Assembly: GCA_963794415.1 (NCBI GenBank)
Contig: CAWCDI010000001.1
Span: forward strand, 248,001 to 312,000
From: CAVPTL01 sp963794415
Lineage (GTDB): Bacteria; Actinomycetota; Thermoleophilia; Gaiellales; JAICJC01
Direction of reading: 5' to 3'
DNA: 64,000 bases
Shown: piece after piece, positions 40,946 through 49,068 of the stretch
Numbering within the stretch: the stretch's first letter is position 1
Layout: the number at the start of each line of letters is the position of its first letter
Position numbers and translations under genes: made by a program
The notes under the pieces: generated by a model
Databases searched by the model: none
What the model was told of the DNA's origin: nothing
Seen by the model: the letters and a program-made list of their open reading frames with translations, nothing else

Positions 40946-42256
40946 CTAGAGCTTCTCCACCGCCGGATACGCGAACGTGCCGTCGAGGATCGCCGCGCCC
41001 GGCTGGTAGAGGCGAAGGAGCGGCCGGAAGTCGCCCTTGGGCGCAGGCAGCCAGTTGGCCCGCTCTGTGGGGTCTGCCGGCTGGTCGTGCTGGAGCGTGA
41101 GCGTGATCGACCCATCGGCGGCGGTCGCCAGGCCCGGCGTCCGATCGCCGATGGAGTAGCGGTCGATAGGGTTCGCGACCAGGTAGTAGTCAGGCATGTC
41201 GTACATGGTGAGCGACCAGAACGCATCGACCGGCGGGGGCTCGGCGAACCGCAGCTGGTAGCGGTTCTTGCCGTTCAGCTGGTTGCCGTCGGCATCGACG
41301 AAGACCTGGCCGTAGACCGCCTCGTAGCCGTGGTTTCCCCAGAGGCCCACGCGTGCGGCCACCGCCCGCGTGATCTGCCGGGTCGCGCGATCCTCGATCC
41401 TCCACTCGGGAGCGTCGATGGTGCCGACGCCGAAGAAGTGCACGTTGTAGTTGAACGAGTCCTTCAGCACGCGCCAGCCGGTGGGCCCGGCGGCCCCGGC
41501 CTGCGTCGCCTGCTCGATGGCTGCCCGGCCCGCGGCGATGCCGGCCTCGAGCTCGGGATCATCGGCGGTGTAGGGGCACGTCTCGTCGAGCAGCCCGATC
41601 GCGGCGAACTTCTGCTGGTAGGCGACGTCGTCGGGGTGGGGCGGGAATGCCTGCATGTAGGTGCGGATCTGCTCCAGCGGCCGAAGCGCTTCCACGGCGT
41701 CGGGCGACGGGGCAGGCACGCCCTCGGGCTGGAGCAGCGCGCGGTTGAGGGGGAGGATCGTGAGCTGCTTCTGGAGCTCGGCGACCGCGGGCAGGTCGGC
41801 CTCACCGTCGCAGGCAAAGCGCCCGGCGATGGTCACGACCCGGGTGGGGAGCTCGATGGGGACGGCGTTTCCCGGCGCGCTTCCGTCCCAGCCCGGCGGC
41901 ACCAGGAGGTACTGCTGGGCGCCCGTGCCGGTGGCGCGCTTGCCGACGTAGGCGAAGTTGTTCGTCCACGCATCGATGAACTGCAGCACGTAGTAGCGCC
42001 CAGCGGTGTCGGGCACGTCGAGCAGGAGCGCGCCGACGCCCACGTCAACCTGGCAGATGGAGTACACCGTGTCGTTATTGACCGACACGAACTTCTCATC
42101 GGGGCCTGCGAGCGACGTGGCGTGCGTGAACCTGTTGTACGGCGCCGGCAGAAGCGCGCCGAGGCCCGCGGTGGTGATCTGCTGGACCTCGGTGAGATCG
42201 AACACCATCGGGAAGCCGTAGACGAACGCCTCGGCGGCGAGATCGGTGCGGTTCAT
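40946..42256 (-). CDS. DUF1254/DUF1214 domain protein
   Basis: 436 residues from ATG 42256, coupled (ATGA) to the aldo/keto reductase. The N-terminal DUF1254 contains AAEAFVYGFPMVFDL and VSVNNDTVYSICQVDV. The C-terminal DUF1214 has NRYQLRFAEPPPVDAFWSLT, MYDMPDYYLVANPIDRYSIG and NWLPAPKGDFRPLLRLY. These are the family signatures. No signal peptide, unlike many members. The biochemical role of the family is uncertain. Co-expression with a reductase suggests a redox or xenobiotic setting. Confidence 0.82.
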   Translation of the reverse strand: MNRTDLAAEAFVYGFPMVFDLTEVQQITTAGLGALLPAPYNRFTHATSLAGPDEKFVSVNNDTVYSICQVDVGVGALLLDVPDTAGRYYVLQFIDAWTNNFAYVGKRATGTGAQQYLLVPPGWDGSAPGNAVPIELPTRVVTIAGRFACDGEADLPAVAELQKQLTILPLNRALLQPEGVPAPSPDAVEALRPLEQIRTYMQAFPPHPDDVAYQQKFAAIGLLDETCPYTADDPELEAGIAAGRAAIEQATQAGAAGPTGWRVLKDSFNYNVHFFGVGTIDAPEWRIEDRATRQITRAVAARVGLWGNHGYEAVYGQVFVDADGNQLNGKNRYQLRFAEPPPVDAFWSLTMYDMPDYYLVANPIDRYSIGDRTPGLATAADGSITLTLQHDQPADPTERANWLPAPKGDFRPLLRLYQPGAAILDGTFAYPAVEKL

Positions 42257-43062
42257 TCGAGGCCGTCCAGGGTCGCCATGTCCTCGTCCGAGATCTGGAA
42301 GTCCACGTCGGCATTCTCGGCCATGCGCGCGGGCGTGACGGTCTTCGGCAGGGGGAGCGCGCCCTTCTGGAGCGCGTAGCGGATGCACACCTGGGCCACC
42401 GTCTTTCCGTACTTCCCGGCGACCGCGGCGATGTCGCCGTTGTCCAGGATGTGGCCGGTCGCAAGCGGCGAGTAGGCCTCGACGAGGATGCCGTTGGACT
42501 GGCAGTAGGCGGTCACATCGGGCTGGGAGCTGCCGATGAAGAACCGGATCTGGTTGACCTGCGGGGTCACGCCCGAGGCGTCCACCAGCTTCTGGATGTC
42601 GGAGATGCTGAAGTTGGAGACGCCGATGGCCTTCGCGCGGCCGTCCTTTCGGATCTCCTCCATCGCGCGCCACACCTCGGCGTTTCCGGCGGCGTGATCG
42701 GAGCCCTGATCCTCCCACGGCCACGGCGCGTGGATGAGGTAGAGGTTGACGTGATCCAGGCCCAGCGCGTCCATGGTGGTCTCGAAGCTTGCCCTGGCGC
42801 CGTCGTAGTCCTTGATGGCGGCGGGGAGCTTGGTGGTGAGGTAGATCTCGTCACGCGCGAGGCCGCTGTCGGCGATGGCGCGCGAGACGGACTCCTCGTT
42901 GCCGTAGTCGCGGGCGGTATCGACGTGGCGGTAGCCGGCCGCGAGGGCGGCGGCGGTCGCGTCGTAGGCCTGCTTGCCGTTGGGGATCTGCCAGGTGCCG
43001 AAGCCGATCCGGGGAATCGTGTCGCCGTTTTGCAGCGTGAAGGTCTCTGTGAGTGGAGTCAT
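42253..43062 (-). CDS. aldo/keto reductase
   Basis: 269 residues from ATG 43062. A TIM-barrel AKR with the catalytic tetrad in place: Asp and Tyr in DTARDYGNE (about 47-55), Lys in TTKLP (about 77), His in YLIHAPWP (about 108). GVSNFSISDIQKL and VEAYSPLATG are typical of the 2,5-diketogluconate reductase-like group using NADPH. It is divergent from the Rieske gene across a 62-base gap and first in a two-gene operon. Confidence 0.88.
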   Translation of the reverse strand: MTPLTETFTLQNGDTIPRIGFGTWQIPNGKQAYDATAAALAAGYRHVDTARDYGNEESVSRAIADSGLARDEIYLTTKLPAAIKDYDGARASFETTMDALGLDHVNLYLIHAPWPWEDQGSDHAAGNAEVWRAMEEIRKDGRAKAIGVSNFSISDIQKLVDASGVTPQVNQIRFFIGSSQPDVTAYCQSNGILVEAYSPLATGHILDNGDIAAVAGKYGKTVAQVCIRYALQKGALPLPKTVTPARMAENADVDFQISDEDMATLDGLE

Positions 43063-43124
43063 GCCGTCACGATAGCCCGCTTCTCGCCGATGGCCCGAAA
43101 CCCGGGAGGTGGTAGGTTGGGGTC

Positions 43125-44138
43125 GTGAGCGACGCACCCGCAGCGATCCCCGACATGCAGGCCCTTCGCAGCTGCTGGCACCCGGTGGCGTTCTCGAGCG
43201 ACCTCACCGCCGAGAAGCCGCTCGGGGTGACGCTGCTCGACGAGCCCGTGGCCGTGTGGCGCGGGGCCGAGGGGCAGCTGCACGCGGTGAAGGATCTCTG
43301 CATCCACCGCGGCACGGCGCTCTCGCTGGGGTGGACGGACGGCGACCAGATCGTGTGCCCGTACCACGGCTGGCGGTACCGGGCCAACGGCGTGTGCGCC
43401 GCCATCCCGCAGCTGGAGGACGCGACGAAGGTGCCGGCGAAGGCGCGGATCGACGCGTACTCGTGCCAGGAGCGGTACGGGATGATCTGGGTGGCGCTCG
43501 ACGAGCCGCGGTTCGATCTGCCGGCGATTCCCGAGCTCGAGGACGACTCGTGGATGGTGATCCCGGCGGGGCCGTACGCATGGCAGTCGGACTCGTCGCG
43601 CCAGCTCGAGAACTTCACCGACTTCGGGCACTTCCCTGGGTGCATCCCTGGCCTCCTGGGCGATCCCGAGCGGCCGGTGGTGCCGGCCTACTCGGTCGAG
43701 ACCGAGGGGCACGTGCTGCACTACAAGATCGTGCGGCCCGAGGCGCCCAACTCGGACGAGTTTCCGATCTTCGCAAACGAGGTGGCCGAGGCGCCGGAGC
43801 GCCGCAGCCGGTACGAGCTGCACCTGCCGTACACCATCGTGCTGCGCGTGGGGTGGGGCGGCGAGAAGGGGATGCTCTACTTCTTCGCGTCCCAGCCGGT
43901 GTCCGACAACCGGTGCGTCGGGTACCTGGTGATGGGCCGAAACTACGACTTCGATCAGCCGATCGAGATCCTGCAGGACTTCGAGGACACGATCTTCAAC
44001 CAGGACAAGGTGATCGTCGAGTCACAGCGGCCCGAGCAGGTGCCGTTCGACCTGGCAGACGAGCTGCACCTGAAGTTCGACGCGGTGGCGGTGTCGTACC
44101 GGCGCGCGATGCGCGAGCAGGGCCTCGCGACGTCGTGA
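43125..44138 (+). CDS. Rieske non-heme iron oxygenase, atypical iron site
   Basis: 337 residues from GTG 43125. The Rieske cluster motif is intact: DLCIHRG and IVCPYHGWRY (CxH...CxxH, about 61-86). The catalytic part matches VanA/PobA-like monooxygenases, with the carboxylate ligand region IFNQDKVIVESQ near 300. In the ligand segment ENFTDFGHFPGCIPGLLG the first His is present, but the position of the second His is Ile. This could mean a changed or lost oxygenase activity. Substrate unknown. Stop overlaps a 29-base palindromic repeat. Confidence 0.85.
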   Translation: MSDAPAAIPDMQALRSCWHPVAFSSDLTAEKPLGVTLLDEPVAVWRGAEGQLHAVKDLCIHRGTALSLGWTDGDQIVCPYHGWRYRANGVCAAIPQLEDATKVPAKARIDAYSCQERYGMIWVALDEPRFDLPAIPELEDDSWMVIPAGPYAWQSDSSRQLENFTDFGHFPGCIPGLLGDPERPVVPAYSVETEGHVLHYKIVRPEAPNSDEFPIFANEVAEAPERRSRYELHLPYTIVLRVGWGGEKGMLYFFASQPVSDNRCVGYLVMGRNYDFDQPIEILQDFEDTIFNQDKVIVESQRPEQVPFDLADELHLKFDAVAVSYRRAMREQGLATS

Positions 44139-44165
44139 ATATTAAGTGCCTGGCACCGTCTATTC
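44137..44165. repeat. 29-base palindromic repeat, copy 1
   Basis: GAATA...GTGCC-T-GGCAC...TATTC. It begins within the Rieske stop codon and ends at the stop of the convergent IclR gene. Copy 2 at 48481-48509 has the same length, ends and core. Confidence 0.7.
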
Positions 44166-44925
44166 AGGCGCCCAGGCTTTTTGCTGAGGAGCGGGCGGCG
44201 GTGAGGACTGCGTCGCGGGCGGCGGCCTCGGCCCCTTTGTCGTAGCGCATCAGCGGGCCGGCCATGCCGATCACCGCCATCGCGCGGCCGTCGCGTGAGA
44301 GCACCGGCGCGGCCGCTCCCCAGGCGCCCTCGTTGGTCTCCTCGCGGCTCACCGCGTAGCCCTGCTCGCGCACCTTTGCGATCTCGGCGGCGAGCGCGGC
44401 GGGATCGGTGATGGTGCCCGGCGCCAGCTGCTCGAGCGGGCGAGCCAGCACCGACTCGAGCACGTCGGGGCCGAGGAAGGCCAGCATGGCCTTCGACGTC
44501 GCCCCGGCGTGCAGCGGGCACCACGCGGCCGATCTCGAGCGACGAGGCGAAGCGGCTGCGGCGCCTCCACGCGGTCGATGCAGAGCACCCCCAGCCGGCG
44601 CGGCTCGAACACCGAGAGGATCGCCGTCTCGCGCGTCGCCGCGGCCACCTGCTCGAGCCGGCGGGTGCAGGTCGCGGCCCAGATCGAACCCCGCCGAGGC
44701 CCGGTGGCCGAGCGACATCGCTGCCGCCCCCAGCCGGTAGCGCCCGCCGCCCACCGGCCGGATCAGGCCCTGGGCCTCGAGCGTCGAGACCAGGCGGTAC
44801 GTGGTGGAGACGGGCAGGCCGACCTCGACGGCGAGCTCGGCCGTGGCCCACTCGGGCCGGCCCTCCGTGAAGCAGTCGAGCACGGCCAGCGAGCGCTCGA
44901 GCACGGGTTGACGGGACTCACTCAC
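44164..44925 (-). pseudogene. IclR-family regulator, frame-broken
   Basis: From GTG 44925. The winged helix is intact (VLERSLAVLDCFTEGRPEWA, AELAVEVGLPVSTTYRLVST, GGGRYRLGAAAMSLGH). The effector domain is recovered only by changing frame near 44670, 44560 and 44517: VAAATRETAILSVFEPRR, then RFASSLEIGRVV, then LHAGATSKAMLAFLGPDVLE and GYAVSREETNEGAWGAAAPV. All family parts are present in order, so indels in the sequence are as likely as decay. Divergent from the HpaB-type gene, with an operator-like palindrome between. Confidence 0.72.
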
Positions 44926-44942
44926 GTTGATAACCTTACCAC

Positions 44943-44966
44943 TCTGTGAGACAGACTTCTCACAGA
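44943..44966. promoter_or_regulatory. IclR operator candidate
   Basis: TCTGTGAGA-cagact-TCTCACAGA, a perfect 9-bp inverted repeat with a 6-base spacer in the 64-base divergent region between the iclR-type gene and the hydroxylase gene. Confidence 0.6.
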
Positions 44967-44989
44967 ATGAGAACAAAGGAGCGCGGGGG

Positions 44990-46451
44990 ATGATTCGTAC
45001 CGGGGACGAGTACCGCGAGTCGGTCAGGGACGGCCGCGAGGTCTGGATCGACGGCGAGCGGGTCGACGACGTCACCACGCATCCGGCCTTCAAGCCCATC
45101 GTGGACGTCCGTGCGCGCATCTACGACATGGCCGCACGAGGAGGCCACGCGCGACATCATGTCCTACGTCGATGAGGAGACGGGCGAGCGCTGCGCCATC
45201 GGCTCGCGCCTGCCGCTGGAGCGCGGCGACTGGCGCGCCAAGCGCCTCGCGGTCGACACCGTGCTCGACGACATCGGCGGCATCGTCACCCGCGTCGGCG
45301 ACGAGACCGTGGGGGAGATGTGGTCGCTCTTCGACGGGCAGGACGTGCTGAACGAGATCGACCCGCAGTTCTCCGAGAACATCCGCCGCCACGTCGCCCA
45401 CGCGGCGCTCCAGGATCCGTTCCACGTCTCGGCCAACACCGACCCCAAGGGCGACCGCAGCAAGCGCCCGCAGGAGCAGGATCCCGACGTGCTGCTGCGC
45501 GTGGTCGGCGAGAACGACAACGGCATCATCGTGCGCGGCGCCAAGTTCGAGACCGCCGCGGCCTACGCCAACCAGGCGTTCGTGAAGCCGACCATCGGCG
45601 ACTGGGGCGAGGCCACGCAGTCGGAGTACGCCGTCGGGTTCATCGCCGACATGGGCGCGCCGGGCATGACCCACATCTGCCGGTCGAGCTTCGCCGGCCG
45701 CGCGCCGGCCGCCGACTACCCGTTCTCGAGCCGGTTCGACGAGGTTGACACCATGATCGTCTTCGACGACGTCGAGATCCCGTGGGAGAACGTGCTTTTC
45801 AACCGGCACGTCCAGGCCGCCGCCTACATCCGCGCGACGCTTCACCGCTACAGCATGTACCCGTTCGTGCAGCGCCACCTGCGGCTGGCCGACTTCCTCA
45901 TCGGCCTCGCGTATGCAAACGCGGTGGACGCGGGCGTGAAGATGCACCAGGGCGTGCGCGAGAAGCTCGCCCAGCTGGTGGTCTACCGCGAGGGCATCAA
46001 CGCCCACCTCACCGCCGCCATCGAGATGGCCGAGCGAAGCCCCGGCGGCCTTCTGATGCCGAACCAGGCGCTGCTCTACACGGGCCGGGTGCACGCGTGC
46101 TCGCAGCTTCCGGCCATGATCCACCTCACGCGCGACCTCTGCGGCGGCCAGATCTGCGTCACGCCGAGCCTCGCGTCGTTCGAGCACCCGGTGCCGGGCA
46201 AGCTGCTCGAGAAGTACTACCGCATCAACGACATCGAGGCCGGGGCGCGGCGGCGCTACTTCGCGCTTGCCCGCGACATCCTGAACTCCGACTACGGCGG
46301 ACACCGGCTCACGTTCCAGCTGTTCGCGCAGTCGCCGGCGTTCTCGCACCTCCTCGCGGTCTACAACAACTACGACTTCGACGGCGCGCTGCAGCTCGTG
46401 CGCAACTACATGGATGCCGATTCCGGCGTCCCGACCGGGAGCCTCGCATGA
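44990..46451 (+). CDS. 4-hydroxyphenylacetate 3-hydroxylase (HpaB) family monooxygenase, frame break near 45135
   Basis: ATG 44990 behind AAGGAGCG. The first 47 residues (MIRTGDEYRESVRDGREVWI) are in one frame and the rest (EEATRDIMSYVDEETGERCA onward) in another, so a base is gained or lost near 45135. The FAD-binding and substrate region (EYAVGFIADMGAPGMTHICR, IVFDDVEIPWENVLFNRHVQ) and helical C-terminal domain (HPVPGKLLEKYYRINDIEAG) are complete. Such enzymes hydroxylate phenolic or related rings using reduced FAD from a separate reductase. Coupled to a RidA gene. Confidence 0.8.
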
Positions 46452-46879
46452 CCGATCAGATCGTCGCCGGCGGCCACATCCGCCTCCGCCCGTTCAACAC
46501 CCGCGACACCTACCCCGAGCAGAACCTCGACAACGACCTCTGCCAGGGCGTCGTGGCCGGAAACACGGTGTACCTGCGCGGCCAGGTCGCACAGGATCTG
46601 GACACGCGCGAGAGCGTGGCGATCGCCGATCCGGGCGGGCAGGCCGAGAAGGCGATGGACAACATCGAGCTGCTGCTGGGCGAGGCCGGATCGCAGCTCT
46701 CCGACATCTGCAAGGTGACCGTGTACATCACCGACATCCGCTACCGCGAGGCCGTCTACCGCGTGCTGGGAGCGCGGCTGAAGGGTGTCTTCCCGGCGTT
46801 CACGGGGCTCGTGGTGCCGGCGCTCGCGCGACCCGAGTGGGTGGTCGAGGTGGACGTGACGGCGGTCATCGCCGGATAG
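46448..46879 (+). CDS. RidA/YjgF/UK114 family protein
   Basis: 143 residues from ATG 46448, sharing ATGA with the hydroxylase stop. Family features: NTVYLRGQVAQDL, GQAEKAMDNIELLLGEAGSQ, DICKVTVYITDIRYRE and the terminal VPALARPEWVVEVDVTAV, which includes the usual Arg-Pro-Glu substrate loop. These trimers hydrolyse enamine/imine intermediates. Here that points to a nitrogen-containing aromatic or amine pathway with the hydroxylase. That reading is inferential. Confidence 0.85.
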   Translation: MTDQIVAGGHIRLRPFNTRDTYPEQNLDNDLCQGVVAGNTVYLRGQVAQDLDTRESVAIADPGGQAEKAMDNIELLLGEAGSQLSDICKVTVYITDIRYREAVYRVLGARLKGVFPAFTGLVVPALARPEWVVEVDVTAVIAG

Positions 46880-46880
46880 C

Positions 46881-47135
46881 TCAGAGGCCCGGCGCCTGCA
46901 GCGACTCGATGGTGACGTGGTAGCCGTCCGGCTCGGCCACGATCACCAGCAGCACCGCGCTGCAGTCGGGGCAGCGCAGGATGTGGCCCGGCGCCGAGAC
47001 GTAGGCGAGCAGGGCGCCCACCGGCCTGACCGCACCGCAGTCAAGGCACGAGCCCTCGGTGGCCGTCATGTCGTGGCCGAAGACCTCGAAGAGGATCCCG
47101 CCGAGCGCGTTTCCGTCGAGGTGCAGGTCGCTCAT
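46881..47135 (-). CDS. DUF6510 zinc-ribbon protein
   Basis: 84 residues from ATG 47135. Two CxxC knuckles (GSCLDCGAV at about 29, LRCPDCSAV at about 54) and the N-terminal HLDGNALGGIL motif are characteristic. Overlaps the reductase gene, forming a conserved trio with the reductase and sulfite-oxidase-like genes. Possibly a maturation or electron-transfer accessory. Confidence 0.8.
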   Translation of the reverse strand: MSDLHLDGNALGGILFEVFGHDMTATEGSCLDCGAVRPVGALLAYVSAPGHILRCPDCSAVLLVIVAEPDGYHVTIESLQAPGL

Positions 47136-47887
47136 CCCGGCACCCCCGTCGGGCCGAACCGCTCGGTGCGCACGCTGCGCGGATCGTGGCCGAGCGACAC
47201 CAGCGCCTGCGCCGCGGCCTCCACGAACCCCGTCGGCCCGCACACGTAGGTGACCGGCCGCTCGCCGGGCGGCCACGCGACGTCGGCGAGCATCGCCCGG
47301 TCCACCCGCCGGTCGTAGCCCGTCCAGCCCTCGGGCGACCGGCGCGTGAGAGTGTGGATCACCTCGACGCCTGGCACCTGGGCGAGCCGGTCGAGCTCGT
47401 CGCGGAAGATCACGCCGTCCCACTCGCGCGAGGAGTAGAGCAGCCGCACCGGCACGTCGCTCCCCGCCGCCACTCGCGCGCGGAGCATCGCCATGAGCGG
47501 CACGATCCCGCTGCCGCCCGCGATCAGGAGCAGCGGCCCGCCGTCGCCCGGCTCCCACACGAAGTAGCCGCCGATGGGCCCGCGCAGCTCGATCACGTCA
47601 CCCACCTCGAGCACGTCGGTGAGAAACGTGGAGACCTCGCCATCGTCCAGCCGCTCGACCGTGAGCACCACGTGGTCGCCATCAGCCGGCGCTGCGATGG
47701 AGTAGCTTCGCTGCGCCTGGTAGCCGTCGGGGGCTGTGAGCCGCACGTCAACGTGCTGGCCCGGAAGGTGCCCCGCCCAGCCCGGGACGGTGAACGTGAT
47801 GGTCGAGACGCCCGCGGCCTCGTGCGAGATGCCGGCGACGGTGGCCGGCGTCCAGCTCAGTCGCCCGCGTAGCGCTGTTCCAGCCAT
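47132..47887 (-). CDS. FAD/NAD(P)H oxidoreductase (ferredoxin-reductase type)
   Basis: 251 residues from ATG 47887. FAD site QRSYSIAAP (about 60), NAD(P) site LIAGGSGIVPLMAMLR (about 121), and VTYVCGPTGFVEAAAQAL with C-terminal RTERFGPTG. There is no 2Fe-2S domain, so electrons pass to another partner. Overlaps the sulfite-oxidase-like gene by 31 bases, so the two are translated together and probably work together. Confidence 0.87.
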   Translation of the reverse strand: MAGTALRGRLSWTPATVAGISHEAAGVSTITFTVPGWAGHLPGQHVDVRLTAPDGYQAQRSYSIAAPADGDHVVLTVERLDDGEVSTFLTDVLEVGDVIELRGPIGGYFVWEPGDGGPLLLIAGGSGIVPLMAMLRARVAAGSDVPVRLLYSSREWDGVIFRDELDRLAQVPGVEVIHTLTRRSPEGWTGYDRRVDRAMLADVAWPPGERPVTYVCGPTGFVEAAAQALVSLGHDPRSVRTERFGPTGVPG

Positions 47888-48462
47888 GGATCCCCGTAGT
47901 TGTGGTAGCCGTAGCCCTCCCAGAACCCCTCCTCGTCCTGGTTCAAAAGCTCGAGCTCCCACACCCACTTGGCGCTCTTCCAGAAGTAGAGGTGCGGCAC
48001 CAGGAGCCGCGCCGGACCGCCGTGCTCGGGCGCCAGCGGCCGGCCGTCGTAGGTGTGCACCACCCAGGCCTTGCCGTCGAGCAGATCCGCTACAGGGAGG
48101 TTGGTGGAGTAGCCGCCGTAGGAGCGCGCCATGACGTACTCCGCCGACGTCTCCACGTCGGCCAGGAGCGTGTCGAGCGAGACGCCGCGCCAGCCCGTGT
48201 CGAGCTTCGACCACTTGGTGACGCAGTGGATGTCCACCGTGAACTCCTCCTGCGGCAGGGCCTGCAGCTGGTCCCACGACCACGACGGCGGATCGATCGC
48301 AGCCCCGGTGATGGAGAGGCGCCAGTCGGCCAGCTCGATGCGCGGCGTGGGGCCGGCCGAGAGCACGGGGAACTCCGTCGTCAGGTACTGCCCTGGCGGA
48401 ATCCGGCCCGCGGGAGCGGCGGGGCGGCGGCGACCGAAGAAGCCTCGGGTGACCTGAGCCAT
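47857..48462 (-). CDS. sulfite-oxidase-like molybdopterin oxidoreductase
   Basis: 201 residues from ATG 48462. The molybdenum-ligating cysteine is in FTVDIHCVTKWSKLDTGWRG (about 77-96), with RSYGGYSTNLPV and HLYFWKSAKWVWELEL as in the sulfite oxidase fold. It lacks a Tat signal and haem domain, so it is cytosolic. The physiological substrate is unknown. It gives a local client for molybdate/tungstate import by the Tup system. First gene of the trio. Confidence 0.85.
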   Translation of the reverse strand: MAQVTRGFFGRRRPAAPAGRIPPGQYLTTEFPVLSAGPTPRIELADWRLSITGAAIDPPSWSWDQLQALPQEEFTVDIHCVTKWSKLDTGWRGVSLDTLLADVETSAEYVMARSYGGYSTNLPVADLLDGKAWVVHTYDGRPLAPEHGGPARLLVPHLYFWKSAKWVWELELLNQDEEGFWEGYGYHNYGDPWLEQRYAGD

Positions 48463-48480
48463 GTCGTCAAGCTATCACGT

Positions 48481-48509
48481 GAATACCCGGTGCCTGGCAC
48501 CGGATATTC
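48481..48509. repeat. 29-base palindromic repeat, copy 2
   Basis: GAATA-c-CCGGTGCC-t-GGCACCGG-a-TATTC, a near-perfect palindrome. It matches copy 1 at 44137-44165 in length, GAATA/TATTC ends and GTGCCTGGCAC core. Confidence 0.75.
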
Positions 48510-48524
48510 GGCCCTTAACGACCT

Positions 48525-48557
48525 CGGGCCCGGCTCTCGAGGTGAGAGCCGGGCCCG
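48525..48557 (-). terminator. hairpin terminator after cytochrome/PQQ operon
   Basis: A perfect 14-bp stem (48525-48538 with 48544-48557) and 5-base loop, 16 bases past the cytochrome stop. Confidence 0.85.
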
Positions 48558-48573
48558 GAGAGGTGCTTTCCGA

Positions 48574-49068
48574 TCAGGGAGTGCCGCCGCCAGAGCTACC
48601 GCTGTTGGTGGCACCGTTACCAGCGACCGTGGAGACGTACTTGGCCACGTCCTGGATCTGGGTCTGCGACAGCTGTCCGCCGAACGCAGGCATTCCGCCG
48701 CCGCCGTTGGTGACCTGGTGGATGACCAGGGCATCACTCGGCTTGAGCTGATCCAGGTTGGGGCCAACCGACCCCGTCGCCCCTGCGTCTGCCAGCGTGT
48801 GGCAGGTTGCGCAGGTGCTGGTGAACACCACCTTGCCGGCAGCCGCGTTCCCGCCTCCGCCACCCGACGACGTCGAAGTCGAGGGAGTGGTGGTTTCGGT
48901 GGACGTGGCAGGCGCCGTCGTATCGGTGGCCTGAGTCGGGCTGGTGGACGGCGGGTTGTTCGCGGAGGACTCACTCGAGCTCGAGCCTCCGCACGCCGCC
49001 GCCACCAGCACCAGGGCCACCGCTCCAGCGGCGATGAACCCTTTGACGCGTGTTGCATTACTGCTCAT
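48574..49068 (-). CDS. cytochrome c lipoprotein
   Basis: 164 residues from ATG 49068 (TGATG overlap with the upstream dehydrogenase). Lipobox ALVLVAAACGG near residue 26, then a Ser/Thr/Pro linker of about 45 residues. The cytochrome c domain follows: haem motif CATCH (about 90), VGPNL, and distal Met in GGGGMPAFGG. Anchored outside by lipid, it should accept electrons from the coupled PQQ-type dehydrogenase. Confidence 0.88.
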   Translation of the reverse strand: MSSNATRVKGFIAAGAVALVLVAAACGGSSSSESSANNPPSTSPTQATDTTAPATSTETTTPSTSTSSGGGGGNAAAGKVVFTSTCATCHTLADAGATGSVGPNLDQLKPSDALVIHQVTNGGGGMPAFGGQLSQTQIQDVAKYVSTVAGNGATNSGSSGGGTP

